Position numbers and translations under genes: made by a program. From contig JBHGNT010000010.1 of the NCBI GenBank assembly GCA_043228905.1, forward strand, positions 10,292,001-10,356,000: a stretch of 64,000 nucleotides of DNA, given 5' to 3'. Under the pieces are notes generated by a model that worked only from the letters and a program-made list of their open reading frames with translations, was not told where the DNA came from and did not search any database. Origin of the DNA: Azolla caroliniana. Its lineage: Eukaryota > Polypodiophyta. Below are positions 29,549 through 40,632 of this stretch, piece after piece (position 1 is the first letter of the stretch; every line of letters starts with the position of its first letter).

Positions 29549-32040
29549 ATGGCTCACCGCCCAATGAACCCTAAGCCACAAAAAGAAGGAAACAGAAGAT
29601 TTTCTGCACAAAGCAGAAACCCATCTTCTAGCTATGAGCGCTCCCATCGCTCGTCCTCCTCACCTTCTTCCCCATCCTATCTCAGAGCTCCAACCCACCA
29701 CAACCTCTCGTCTCCTCCCCACGAACCTACTCTGGCGATGCCGATTTTCATTTCTACTGCCCTACGCCGATGGCTCGTAGAGAAACGCCTGGATGGCTAC
29801 ATCCGGGTCACAGAAGCACCTCCGCACCTGGACGCCATGAACATCGCCAGGAAGTTTAATGTAGACACGGTCACCAACTCTTCCATTCGGAAGAAGTTGG
29901 ACCTATCCTCACTAGGCGAAAGACATTTCGAAATACCTCCTGTAGAGGCGTTGCAGTGGTATTTTGGACCATATTCATCCTCCGCCAAGGCCTATAGACC
30001 AAAACAGATTCTGGATCCCTTCTTCCGTGAAGTTGCCAAGTTCCTACTGGAAGTCGGTTGCGTCCATGTCAACGCATACGGGATGCCTAAGCAGAAGGTG
30101 GACATCATTATCGACACCTTTGAAGGGTGTGCAGTCGACTGGGGGGTCATCACAGGGCCAGCGTTAAGGGAAGGCTTGCTTGCGTACCAAGAAGGCAAAA
30201 AGCTCAGGCCAATCATCTAACAATACCTTACGGTACTATTTCCACCCCGAGGCCTGCCAGCATCGCAGCCTAGCCAACCCACGAACCCGCCCCGATCCGC
30301 GAAACGTAGGTTAGCGGAGTTATCGGCCCCAGAGTGGGATGAGGAACCCCAACCGGCCCAGCCAGAGCCAAGGTCAACACCTCGACAAGCCGGACACACG
30401 GGCGACGCAGGAGGAACAGCCGAGACGTTCCATGGAAGCAACCCCAGAACCAGACACCGAAACACGGCGGGAAAGCCCTAGACCAAAACGGTGCAGATTG
30501 GACAGGAAAGATGGGCGGGGGTTGGTAAAAGGCGCCCCCACGGCACCGGAGGCACCGACCGAAGGCGAAGGCTCCGCAGCAGCAGAACTAAATACCACCT
30601 TCGAAATCATCCGGGAGACACAACCGATTATTACGACTCAGACCCAACGAGGGAAAGTTGTATTGACGGTGTAAAGCGAAGTTTTGGTATATCCGGATAT
30701 CCCGGATACGGCCCACGAATTCAGTGCCCTCTTGCAGTTCGGTACCTCTTTTGAGCTCATGGAATTCCTGACAACACAACAGGTCCAAGCCACCCAACGA
30801 ATGGCCGAGGAGCATGCGGAACGTCAGATGATCGAGCGCGCCCTAACACAAACAATGGAGAGCGACGATGAGGACAGGCTAGCCAGGGTCGGTAGATAGA
30901 GGAACGCCGGGGTACGGCGAGTAGGGATGGAGATACCACCCTTAAACACGGCCCTAGTAGAAGTTCATCGGGAACTGGCAAAGGTCAGCACGGGCGCCAA
31001 GGAGATGGCCATAAAAAATAAGAATGTCTGGAAGAAGGTTAAACTGACCAAAGCCGAACTACAAAAAGCCAACACACGCATCGCGGAGTTGGAAGCTCAC
31101 GCGACTACGGCGCAACACACAACCCCGCCACCAAACCACATCATTGACGCTCTAAAAGAAGAAATCGAGGCTCAGACCGCCATCGCCTCAAAAGCAAAAA
31201 GGGTCGTGCAGCTAGCGGAATCCGAAATTGATCGTCTTCGAGCAGAACTACGCCAATCCTCTGACAGAGAAAAGGAGATACGGGCTAATGGACAGAAGAC
31301 CATAAAAACCCTTGAAGAGAAACTAGCTACGGAGGTAGCTCAGCACATCCGGACAAAAGACGAGAACGCCCAATTACGAGAGGACGCGAAGAAATCGGAG
31401 GCAGCAATAGCGGGACTTCGGGCCTTATTAGAAGAAAAGAAGGTATGGTTCGATGAACAGTTGGTGGTCGAACAAGACAGAAGGCATAAGCTCGAAATCC
31501 GCCTAAACAATGAAATGGGGAAATTAGAAGAACAACATGCAAAGGAATCCCAGCTATGGGCGGGCCTGAAGGCCACGTATGAGGAAGCGGCAGCCGTTAA
31601 ATAGCAGGAAATCGCAAATCTCCAGAAGTCGATGGAAGACGCACATCACGGATAACGTGCACATCCTTCTCCAAACAAACCGGGAAAGGTTCACATTGCA
31701 ATTGAAAACAACATTGGACAAAGGATGGATGGCGTGGGCAACCCAAGCAACGGAATTGCACTCGTATCAGGCAGACTGGGAGAACCGGCGGAAAGACGGC
31801 CGAGGTTTTTATAAACTAAATGAGGAGAGCATTGCGATCATACGGGAGGACCTAGCGCAAGACTATCGTGTGCTAGCAGACCAACACTCCGAAGAACTAG
31901 CACAGCTCTTAGATGATTTTGGTGAAAGTTAGGAGGAGCTATTTCACCAGATCACACAAGCCGGCAACACGCGCACAAACGAGGAACCCAACGCGACACC
32001 AATTCCGGTCACAGCTGAAGAAAAGGAACCTCAGGCCTGA
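29549..32040 (+). pseudogene. OTA3 ORF3: coiled-coil protein in pieces
   Basis: N-terminal piece 29549-30220 (223 aa): Ser/Arg-rich extension, then ALRRWLVEKRLDGYIRVTE, EAPPH, WYFGPYSSSAKAYR, DPFFREVAKFL and AVDWGVITG. This is diverged but collinear with ORF3 of OTA1 and OTA4. A TAA, a frameshifted Pro/Glu-rich linker and another stop near 30897 follow. Coiled coil runs 30927-31604 (LRAELRQSSDREKEIRANGQ). After TAG near 31602 and a frame change the C-terminal domain (WMAWATQATELHSYQAD, ENRRKDGRGFYKL, IREDLAQDYRVLADQ) runs to TAG near 31930. Conservation of both end domains in such a diverged copy argues for selection in the past. Confidence 0.8.
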
Positions 32041-32489
32041 TCACCAAAGATGACAACAGGGGAGAATAGCGGGGACCAACGAGCGGAGTCCCCCACAGGA
32101 CCAGACAACGATACCATTACCCAACAAGAGGTCCAACCGCACGAGCCCACACCATCATCAAACCACGCGGAAAATAGTGCGGACCAAGCGGAATCCCCGC
32201 CCCACGCCCAAGAACATACAAAAACGGCTAGCACCGTGGAGGACGTAACAATGAGGCTGAGCTGCAGTCAACTGCAAGCACGCCAACGGCGGAGCCCAAC
32301 CCACTAACTCGAGAAGAGCCCACCATACACAGACCACCCGCACACGGCAACGACGACTCCGGGAGAAACCAGACCGACCAAGCAGAGGAGCCGCACCACG
32401 ATGCACCTACGGGCCCTACATCAACTCCGGACGAGGACACCACAACAAAGCCGAACATCCGGGCCATTTTGGAAGAAGATTAACGGGAT
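32041..32489 (+). other. OTA3 region after the ORF3 C-terminal domain
   Basis: Acidic, Pro/Gln/Glu-rich in translation with frames broken. It corresponds to the variable acidic tail of ORF3 in OTA4. Nothing else recognised. Confidence 0.5.
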
Positions 32490-32530
32490 GGGTCCGACGT
32501 GCAAAGGCACTGTCCCACAGGCGTGCCAAG
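32490..32530 (+). other. Conserved pre-3'-LTR block of OTA3
   Basis: GGGTCCGACGTGCAAAGGCA, then CTGTCCCACAGGCGTGCCAAG, abutting the 3' LTR start at 32531. No polypurine tract is present. GGCGTGCCA (32520-32528) is the inverse of the primer-binding core TGGCACGCC of the same element. Confidence 0.75.
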
Positions 32531-32799
32531 TGTTGTCCGCCGGAATAGTAACCGACGGACAAAAGCGTAGGAATAAGAAACTATATAAAAGCATAATGCA
32601 TGTAACGGTTCATGTAGGAAGCGTGAATGGCTAATTAGATCCTGCATATATAAAGGGCAGAAAACCTCTTATGGGGGTGCATGTAATTTTAGGAATGTAA
32701 AGAATGCCTGATAATAGAATTCTATCTTCTCTGATTTTCTGTGTATAGTTGCGGCTAATTAAGTGTCGGTGTCTCGGATACTTAAGCGTGGTAGTACGT
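32531..32799 (+). repeat. OTA3 3' LTR, left part
   Basis: TGTTGTCCGCC to GTAGTACGT, then GYP1b. The LTR continues at 39785 after the 4-bp duplication ACGT. Rejoined, it is 439 bp against 430 bp for the 5' LTR, the difference being a 9-bp insertion near 39848. Confidence 0.93.
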
Positions 32800-33428
32800 T
32801 GTCATCAAGAAAACCGTCCACAAGCGGAATCGGTGCATAGGAGAGTAGGAACCGGCTCTTCTCGAATGTTGTCCATAGAAGATCCTAGGCAGGTAGATTT
32901 AGTGGGTAGGAAGTAAAGGGGAAACGACTCCTTCCTTGCCTATAAAAGGGAGGGAGACGAGAAGGGGGAGGGGATCGCGGAGAGTCGAGGAGGAAGTGTT
33001 GTCGGTTTGCGTGCGAAGGCCTCTCTCTCTCTCTTTGGTTCGCAAACTCCATAGCTTCCTTCTGTGCAGGTTTCGGGAGGCTCGCGCTGCTCTGAGGAAT
33101 GCCCGAGCGCTTCCGGCAGCACCTCCAACCTGCTCCTGTCTTTCTTTGCGTTTACGAACAGGCATCGACATCTGTTCGCTGGCCTGTTCGGTTGTAACCG
33201 ATTTCGTGTTTTGTTGCTTCCGTGTTCTTGTTGTTGTCCATGTTAATACATACATACATTCGTGTCTCTCTGTGTCGCTGTCCCACTCGCGTCTTTGTGT
33301 CGAAGTGCCGTGTCCCTGTGAATCTACGTTCGCACGTAGTGGGTCTTTTTTCCTTTCTCTCTTGCTCTTCGGTATAGGACCCCTGAGGTCCCGCCTCATT
33401 CCACGCATCCGCGAGGAAAACCTCGACA
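32800..33428 (+). repeat. GYP1b 5' LTR (629 bp)
   Basis: TGTCATCAAG to CCTCGACA. TATA box TATAAAAG is at 32941-32948, followed by a purine-rich leader and a (CT)n run near 33022. Confidence 0.92.
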
Positions 33429-33450
33429 TCTTGGTGAACCCGACGTGAAG
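33429..33450 (+). promoter_or_regulatory. GYP1b primer-binding site (probable)
   Basis: TCT then TGGTGAACCCGACGTGAAG directly after the LTR (TGG begins at 33432). Position and TGG start fit a tRNA primer site. The tRNA was not assigned. Confidence 0.6.
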
Positions 33451-33497
33451 AGGCGGCAGGAGAGCAGAAGCTGAAGGGGTCGGATCTTGAAGAGGCC

Positions 33498-35588
33498 ATG
33501 GCTTCGGCCGTGGATCGGATATTGAGTGCACGCGAGGGCACCGACGCCCTCGACAGAGCCATTGAGGCGGTCGTCGGTACGATCGGCCGGTTCAGCGGAA
33601 AGGATGCCACGAAGTATTTGGCATCCTACAGAGCAGAAATGCTGATGCGGGACATTCCGGAAGAGAGGCGTCTTGCCGGGTTTCCTCGAGTGGCGATGCC
33701 GAGCATCCATGCGGAGGTGCTCGAGTTGCGGGCGGAGAGCCGTACCTGGGAGGAGTTCGAAGGCCGACTCCTAGAAAAGTACGGGCTGGATGACGCGCTC
33801 CGGCTTTCGAAACAGGACTTCATGGAATGGGTGGAGTCCCCCGGCAAGGGAAGAAACGCGTCGGCACTCCTCCGGGAGTTTGAAGAACGCTTTGCGCGCC
33901 TTTCGGCGCTTGACCGAACCGTTTTGGATACGAGCCGGGTCCTATTGTTCATCAAGTCGGTGGACGAGCGGGACAGAGATCAAGTTGGCTCCTTGCTGGA
34001 AACCGAAGACGGGCTGACAACCGACTGGGCTGCGGTTAAGAGAGTCTGTGGCCGTTTCAACAAACGGCGAGAATGGGCTGACAACGGGGCGGCCGGTGCG
34101 GGCTTTGTCATAGCAAGGAGGCTTGAACTGGCACCGCAAGTGCGAAGGGAAGAAACCCGGGAATGGCTCGAAACCGGTCCGGCTTCGACCGGCATGGTCA
34201 ATGGCTCGTCTAGAGGAGCAGCGCTGGAGGAGTTGACGCGGGCGATAAAGGATCTCCAGATTGCCCATACTCGAAGGGAAGGCGGCGAACCGGCTCGTGA
34301 CCGACGGCCGGCAGCGGGTAACAGGTGCATGTGGTGCGACGAGGTCGGCCACATTCGGAAGGACTGCGGCGATTTCGCAGAGGCGTTGAGGAACCGGGTG
34401 GTGTGCCTGTGGGAAGGCCGGGTGCACGCCGGCGACACCAGGAGGGCCCTGAACCGAAACGGCGGGCGAGGAGGTATGAAGAGACTGATGGAAGAGGCAG
34501 CGGCGCGACATGTAGAGGCCATCCACTACTCGGCGTCGGCCGGAATTCGGGTCGGGGGCAGCGAGGCCCGAACAGAGGGCAAAGACGGATTCTGGTCGGC
34601 AATGCTGGAAGGTCTTGCCGGCGCACGGCTAAGGAAAGATGAAACGGACTGCGCTGAGAGTCGGGTCCGGGAAACAACCGGGTGGAGTGATCCGGTCGAG
34701 GAGAAGACGGGCTTCGTAGAAGCCGCTTGCCGGAACTACGAGGCTCTGGTAGAAGACAAAAGAGTGGGGAAAGCCGGAGCGGCCGGGCCCTCACAACGGT
34801 ACGAAACCCGATTTGGGCAACGACAGAACGATGCCGGCGGGTCCAGCTCGCAAGATAACCCCAGGAAGGGCAGATACCGACTGGGGACGGAGATAGAAAG
34901 GACTACGGACCTACGAAAGGTCCTAGAAGAACGGATCCTCGACAGCAAAGTGGAGCTGTCATTGCGAGAGGTGTTAGGGATCGCCAAGAAGGAGTTCCAC
35001 GACTCCATTGTAGACCTGGTGAAACGGAAGAGGCTGTCGACGGAGACGGAACCGGAAAGACCGGTGGAGGTGCGGATGACGCACATCGACGACATGGCGC
35101 TGGAAGATGAGTGGGCGGAGAGCCACTACTCAAGGCCGCACAGGGCCCGAGCAACCACGGAGAAGATCGGAGATGTTCAGGAGCCGGTGGTAGCATTGGT
35201 GGACCACGGTTCGGAAATAAACCTGATGTCAATGGACTTCTATAAGAAGGGAAAGTGGCCGATCAACACCAAGCACGGGTGGAAGATACGGGCGGCAACG
35301 CGCGCCACCGAGGAACTGCACGGGGCCTGCCCGAACGTGCGAGTCAAGATCGGCGACGTCGAGATTGACTAGCACTTCTTCGTACAGGAGACGTCCTCGC
35401 ACCCGGTCATATTAGGGGAACCGTACATCACGGCGGCGCGAATGGAGACCAAGGTGCTGGACAACGGTTCGGCCTACGCGAGGGTCAAAAGCCAGGATGA
35501 GCGCCATTTGGTTCAATTTCTGACGGTGCGGCCGAACCACGAGAGAAACTGCGAATCCCTCGGTGGCGAGAACCGGGAGGATTTTTAG
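33498..35588 (+). pseudogene. GYP1b gag-protease, one in-frame TAG
   Basis: One frame from ATG at 33498 to TAG at 35586-35588, interrupted by TAG at 35370-35372. Gag: capsid-like region (GRFSGKDATKYLASYRAEML, WEEFEGRLLEKYGL, LLREFEERFARLSALDRTVL), then a CCHC knuckle CMWCDEVGHIRKDC (about residues 277-290). The long charged segment ends in a retropepsin: VALVDHGSEINLMS with catalytic DHGS, then GEPYITAARMET. TAG at 35370 stands just before HFFVQ, where a Gln codon is likely. It would supply particle protein and maturation protease. Confidence 0.87.
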
Positions 35589-35589
35589 A

Positions 35590-38500
35590 GAGGGCTGCCA
35601 AGGCGTGGGGCCGAGACAGCCCGGACACTCGGGAAAGACCCCATGACTGTACGATAGAACCGAAACCGAAGGAACCCTGTACGATAAGCAGGAAATTCTG
35701 CTTCTCCAACAACGGAGGGTGCATGATAGTCGGCATTGTCGGCCGAGAAACGACAAGGGCGGAAGTGCGACTTCGAGCGTGCGGAGTTCTCGGCCCGGAC
35801 GAGGAAATCAGCGGAGCCGTGGAGGCGGTCTCCTTCGACGACACCTTGGGAATGCTGGAGGAGGTAGCCGGAAAAGACCTTAATGAAGACCAGACGATTC
35901 CGGTATGTTCCGAAGAGATGTACAAAGTCATCGCAAACTTCAGTCGGGGGCTCGGGTCGGATCGGGCGACCCGGGTTAGCACGAAGTACAAGACTGTGGA
36001 CCGGAAGGTAAGGCCCGTCGCGGCACCCTTACCGGAGGGCAGCGAGTTCCGAATCAGAGGGGTTGCATCGGACCCCAGTTTACGAGATCCGGCCTGCATA
36101 GGACACACCTTCACCGACGGGACGCTCTGGGAGCTCAAGATCGGTGGGGGCGGGTTCCTACTGCCGACGGAGGAAAACCGGTTTCGGAGAATGCTCAGAA
36201 GGCACGGGAAAGCCTTCGCGTTTTCGCTGGAAGAGATCGGGTGCGTAGACCCGACGATTGTGGAGCCGATGGTGATATTCACGGTACCACATGTGCCGTG
36301 GAATCTCAAGCCGATTCCAGTACCGAGAGCCCACATCCCGAGGTTGATGGAGCTATTGAGGCAAAAAGTCGATATGGGCATTCTCGAACCGTCGAGTGCC
36401 CCATACTCGAACCGATGGTTTACCGTACCAAAGAAAAACGGAACATTGCGCTTCATTCAGGACCTGCAGCCGGTCAACAGAGTGACCATTCGGAACGCAG
36501 GAATCGGACCAACCATAGACGAGTTCACAAAGGCCTTCGCCGAAAGGTCGATTTACTCGGTCGGTGATCTGTACTCGGGGTACGACCAGTTCCAGCTAGC
36601 CGTGGAGAGCAGAGACATTACGACGATGCGAACCCCCCTCGGCCTAGTGCGAATGTGTACCCTGCCACAAGGAGGGACCAACTCGGTAGCCCACATGGTG
36701 AATGCGATGAACAAGGTACTGAGGGATTGCATCCCGAACATCACCATGCCGTTTCTAGACGACATCCCGATCAAGGGGTGCCCGGTGGAGGAGAAGGACG
36801 AGACAGTCGGGCCGGACGGATGCCGGCGATTCATGGCGACACACATCGACGACTGCGAGAAGGTGCTACAGAGGCCAGAGGATGTGAGGCTCACCTTCTC
36901 CGGGGAGAAATCGGCCTTCGGGCAATCGGAAATCTTGGTGGTCGGACACCTATGTGGACCTTATGGCCGGAAGCCGTCTCCGGCAAAGGTAGAAGCCATC
37001 TCCGCGATGAAGACCGATTGTAGCTCGGTTACGGAAGTTCGGAGGTTCCTGGGGGCATGCGCATTCTACCACATATGGATCCCGCATTACGCCCACGTTG
37101 CAGAGCCGCTATACGGGTTGCTGAAGAAAGGGCGAAAATTCGAGTGGCGAGACGATCACACGGAGTCGGTCCGGAAGCTGAAGGAAGCTCTTGCGGCAGC
37201 ACCGGCGCTCCGGAAGGCTGTCTACGGGAAGGGTACCCCGGTATACATAACAGTGGATACAAGTCCGACCGGGATCGGATGGGTCGTCAACCAAGAGGAC
37301 AAGAACGGCATTCGGTTCCCGATCCGATTCGGCGCGAAGGTTCTTAGTGAACGACAGCGAGGGTACGCCCAGGTTAAACGCGAACTCTGGGGTATCGTTT
37401 CGGCAGTAAAGGCCAACAAAGACTACTTGATCGGGACAGAAGTGGTTATCGAGACGGATTGCCTGCCGATTCTCGGCATGGTTTCCGGATGCGCGACACC
37501 GGACCTGGCGATGCTCCGGTGGATAGCGTATGTCAAGTCCCTAGACCCGGAAATACGGCACATTTCCGGAAAGGACAACGCCATGGCCGACATGCTTTCG
37601 AGGGCAAGGTTTGATGACGAGGGCGGCATGGTTTCGGAGGACGAAGAAGTCGGCGTGGACTTCTTCGAGGCAACGTACGTAACGACCGATGGGACGAGCA
37701 CGCCGACACTTAACGACTTCGACGAGAGCAAGTACGACGACGAGTGGCTCCAGATCGGTGGATTTTTGAGGACAATGACGCCGGTTGCGTCGTGGACCAA
37801 GGACGAGGCCAACCGGATCCGGAAGAAAGCTTACCAATTCTTTCTCCGGGACAGATACTTATGGAAGCACCCGAAGAAGAGGAACGGCGTCCCACTCTGG
37901 GTGGTGGCGATGAAGGAAGAACAGGAGGAGCTGCTGACAGGCTACCACGATAGCCCTTGGGCCGGACACCGTGGAACGTGGGCCACATTCGAGAAGATAA
38001 AGGGGAAGTACTGGTGGCCGGGACTGTACCGGGACGTGCATCGGTTCGTGACAACTTGCGAGAGCTGTCAGATGCACTCCATAGTCCGGCATTGGGACGA
38101 GCTTCACCCTACATACCCTCCGACCATCCACTCCAAATGGATGGTAGATCTGGTGAGGATGCCGATGGGCGTAGGACAGATGCGGTATCTGGTCCTGGCT
38201 CGGGAAGATCTGACGAACCATGTGGAAGGTCGGGCCCTTCAGAACAAAACGACCGCGGCCGTATGTCGGTTCCTGATCGAGGACGTGATATGCCAGTACG
38301 GGTGCGTCGGGAAGATCGTGGCTGATCGCGGGGAGTTGGACGCTGAAGAGGCCGAGGAGCTGTTCGACCGGCTAGGAGTCAAGCTCTCGCTTACCACTAC
38401 GTACAATCCGGAGGCGAATGGGAAGGTAGAGCGCGGACACGGACCGATCGTCAAGGCGTTAGTTCGGGCATGCGGAGGACAAGTCGGGAACTGGCCGCGG

Positions 38501-39082
38501 CTGTTGCCTTACGCGTTGTGGGCGGACCGAACTACGCACAAATCGGTAACCAGATTCATGCCAGCAGAGCTCATGTTTGGGCAGAAGCCGATCATGCCAA
38601 TGGAACGTACGATCTCCTCATGGGCAACCGTGGACTGGAGAGACGAGATGAGCCGGGAGGAACTGTTGACGGCGCGCATACGGCAGCTCGAGCGAAGACC
38701 GGAGGACGTAGAGCGAGCTACGGAAAAGCTTCGGGTGGCAAGGACGAGGAACAAAGTCCGGTTCGACCGGACGCACCGGCTCCGACCAAAGAAGATCGAG
38801 GAAGGCGACTGGGTGCTAGTCTACGATAGCAGCCTTGACAACCAACACCGAGCGACACGGAAGTTCGCAAGAAGGTGGTTCGGGCCTTACATGGTACAAA
38901 GCGCCAACGACAACGGGACGTACCATCTGGCGGAACTCGACGGTACGAGAATGGCGATACCGGTAGCAGGGAAGCGGATCAAAGCGTTCAAGAAGCGTCA
39001 CGACGACGAGCCGGATCCGGTTGGCCTGGACCGCGACGACGAACGATCCGAAACCGAGGAAGAACCGACGGGCGGGGAATGA
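35590..39082 (+). CDS. GYP1b pol: RT, RNase H, integrase
   Basis: Open frame, -1 relative to gag-protease. The first ATG is at 35723 (1119 aa), but the frame is open back to about 35497, overlapping the gag-protease end, so expression by frameshifting is possible. Domains (residues from 35723): N-terminal linker 1-150; RT 170-400 (PKKNGTLRFIQDLQPVNRVT, LPQGGTNSVAHM, MPFLDDIPIKG); RNase H 500-620 (ITVDTSPTGIGW, ELWGIVSAVK, ETDCLPIL, SGKDNAMADMLSRAR); integrase 720-1000 (HDSPWAGHRGTW, CESCQ, MVDLVRMP, VADRGEL, NGKVERGH); C-terminal barrel-like region (EGDWVLVYDSSLDNQHRATR). The last Asp and Glu are separated by 34 residues. No chromodomain follows. Catalytic residues look intact. Confidence 0.92.
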
Positions 39083-39144
39083 AGGCTGGACCGGTTTTCT
39101 CCATCCCAACTCAATTTGGCGCATGCCGGTGGATGCGTGGTTAG
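39083..39144 (+). other. GYP1b 3' untranslated segment
   Basis: Short spacer between pol and polypurine tract. It shares TTTGGCGCATGCCGGTGGAT with the matching place in GYP1a. No other feature. Confidence 0.6.
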
Positions 39145-39155
39145 GTGGGGGCGGA
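39145..39155 (+). promoter_or_regulatory. GYP1b polypurine tract
   Basis: GTGGGGGCGGA immediately before TGTCGTGAAG of the 3' LTR. Confidence 0.8.
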
Positions 39156-39784
39156 TGTCGTGAAGAAAACCGTCCACAAGCGGAATCGGTGCACAGGAGC
39201 GTAGGAACCGGCTCTTCTCGAATGTTGTCCATAGAAGATCCTAGGTGGGTAGATTTAGTGGGTAGGAAGTAAAGGGGAAACGGCTCCTTCCTTGCCTATA
39301 AAAGGGAGGGAGACGAGAAGGGGGAGGGGATCGCGGAGAGTCGAGGAGGAAGTGTTGTCGGTTTGCGTGCGAAGGCCTCTCTCTCTCTCTTTGGTTCGCA
39401 AACTCCATAGCTTCCTTCTGTGCAGGTTTCGGGAGGCTCGCGCTGCTCTGAGGAATGCCCGAGCGCTTCCGGCAGCACCTCCAACCTGCTCCTGTCTTTC
39501 TTTGTGTTTACGAACAAGCATCAGCATCTGTTCGTCGGCCTGTTCGGTTGTAACCGACTTTGTGTTTTGTTGCTTCCGTGTTCTTGTTGTTGTCCTTGTT
39601 AATACATACATACATTCGTGTCTCTCTGTGTCGTTGTCCCACTCGCGTCTTTGTGTCGAAGGGCCGTGTCCCTGTGAATCTACGTTCGCACGTAGTGGGT
39701 CTCTTGTTCTTTCTCTCTTGCTCTTCGGTACAAGACCCCTGAGGTCCCGCCTCATTCCACGCATCCACGAGGAAAACCTTGACA
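39156..39784 (+). repeat. GYP1b 3' LTR (629 bp)
   Basis: TGTCGTGAAG to CCTTGACA, same length as the 5' LTR, with about 25 substitutions by eye, mostly transitions. Confidence 0.92.
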
Positions 39785-39958
39785 ACGTAAGTGTAATCTT
39801 TGATAGGGATTCGGTTGTAGCCGTCTTCCCTTATACGCGGAGAGGTTATAGGGGTTCTCCCCTTACGCATTACGCTTAAACCCCTGTTCGTTGTTCCACA
39901 CCCACCTTGAGTTCTAGGTCGAAGGACTGACCATGGACCGTGTTCCTAAACGGCAACA
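39785..39958 (+). repeat. OTA3 3' LTR, right part
   Basis: ACGTAAGTGTAATC to ACGGCAACA. Collinear with 24727-24893 of the 5' LTR. It is followed by the AGGAC duplication and the CHR minisatellite. Confidence 0.92.
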
Positions 39959-40044
39959 AGGACCGCACATGGTCACTCACACCTGTCGATATTTGTGTTC
40001 TAGTCCTAGGCAAGGATCACACATGGTCGCTCAAGCCCGTTGGT
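39959..40044 (+). repeat. CHR minisatellite, right part
   Basis: Two further units (GGACCGCACATGGTCACTCA and GGATCACACATGGTCGCTCA) continue the array cut by OTA3. Confidence 0.8.
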
Positions 40045-40170
40045 GTTGAATACCTCGTCTTGTGGAAGGGTTACTCCTTGTCTAGGATTTACAAAATACT
40101 TTGGAGGTGATCTAAGATTTTCATCAACAATATCCCCTTAAGCCGACAAACTATTTGGGAAGGCATCGTT
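40045..40170 (+). pseudogene. CHR: chromodomain-like remnant at the pol end
   Basis: The frame VEYLVLWKGYSLSRIYKILW matches the chromodomain core of plant chromovirus integrases (YLVKWKGY type) and then stops. A frameshifted tail containing SRQTIWEG precedes the polypurine tract. The minisatellite is fused directly upstream, so the rest of pol was lost. This is the only coding trace that identifies the lineage. Confidence 0.65.
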
Positions 40171-40183
40171 GGAGGGGGGATAA
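40171..40183 (+). promoter_or_regulatory. CHR polypurine tract
   Basis: GGAGGGGGGATAA abuts the 3' LTR at 40184. Confidence 0.85.
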
Positions 40184-40627
40184 TGTCAAGATTCGAACTA
40201 TTGACATGACCATGTTATAATGGAGTGTTATTTGTTAACCACACATCTAGCATATAATCATGTATATACTTCCTCATTGTAGGTTTTAGCTAGCATCATG
40301 TGCATAATTCCTCCCTTGTATTATTTACACTTGTCACATGTATGCGTACCTACTGCCTACATGCTCTATTGTATCATATGCGTGCAACAGGTATGCATGC
40401 CACTTAGTATAAATAGTTGAGTTCACCTTGAATGAATTCAAGGTGAACAACGCCAGTCATGGACATATCAATCTAGTATTCCCATTTCGCCCATCCTCTC
40501 TCCTTGATCTTCATCTCTATCTTTATGCTCTTGTGTCATTCCTTGTCTTAAGTTCCTCGCCTTGTCGCTCTGTCATAGCCTCATCATCCGTGCTCCGTCT
40601 TAGTCCGCGCTTGGTGTGTCCGTGACA
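40184..40627 (+). repeat. CHR 3' LTR (444 bp)
   Basis: TGTCAAGATTCG to GTCCGTGACA, 11 differences from the 5' LTR by eye, all after position 190. TATAAATA is at 40408-40415. Confidence 0.92.
40421..40448 (+). other. Hairpin in the 3' LTR of CHR, with a swapped pair
   Basis: GTTCACCTTGAA, loop TGAA, TTCAAGGTGAAC. Perfect 12-bp stem. Relative to the 5' LTR one G-C pair has become C-G and the first loop base differs. Confidence 0.9.
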
Positions 40628-40632
40628 GAGTG

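Larger units (their letters stand above)
32800..39784 (+). mobile_element. GYP1b: near-complete Ty3/gypsy retrotransposon
   Basis: 6985 bp with two 629-bp LTRs (about 25 differences by eye), primer-binding site, gag-protease, pol and polypurine tract. Flanks are GTACGT | element | ACGTAAG. The 5' LTR of OTA3 gives the empty site GTACGTAAG, so the duplication is exactly 4 bp (ACGT). At least one in-frame TAG (35370) makes this copy defective. Confidence 0.93.
24464..39958 (+). mobile_element. OTA3: decayed Athila/Tat-like element with PR deletion
   Basis: It carries 5' LTR 24464-24893 and a 3' LTR split by GYP1b (32531-32799 and 39785-39958). Target duplication AGGAC is at 24459-24463 and 39959-39963, although AGGAC also recurs in the surrounding minisatellite. 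Contents: primer-binding site, gag broken by a solo LTR, direct joining of gag to RT (protease lost), RNase H, integrase, a poly(A)-like purine tract, ORF3 in pieces and the conserved pre-LTR block. Plus-strand orientation agrees with the TATA box CATATATAAAGG near 24578. Confidence 0.9.
23227..40627 (+). mobile_element. CHR: non-autonomous chromovirus-derived LTR element
   Basis: Two 444-bp LTRs (11 differences by eye) with TG...CA or mutated TA ends and target duplication GAGTG (23222-23226, 40628-40632) are inserted in the OTA2 protease. Without OTA3 the internal part is only about 1.0 kb. It holds a leader, a minisatellite, a short chromodomain-like remnant (VEYLVLWKGYSL) and a strong polypurine tract. 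Nearly all of gag and pol is missing, so it would depend on a full chromovirus. Confidence 0.87.
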
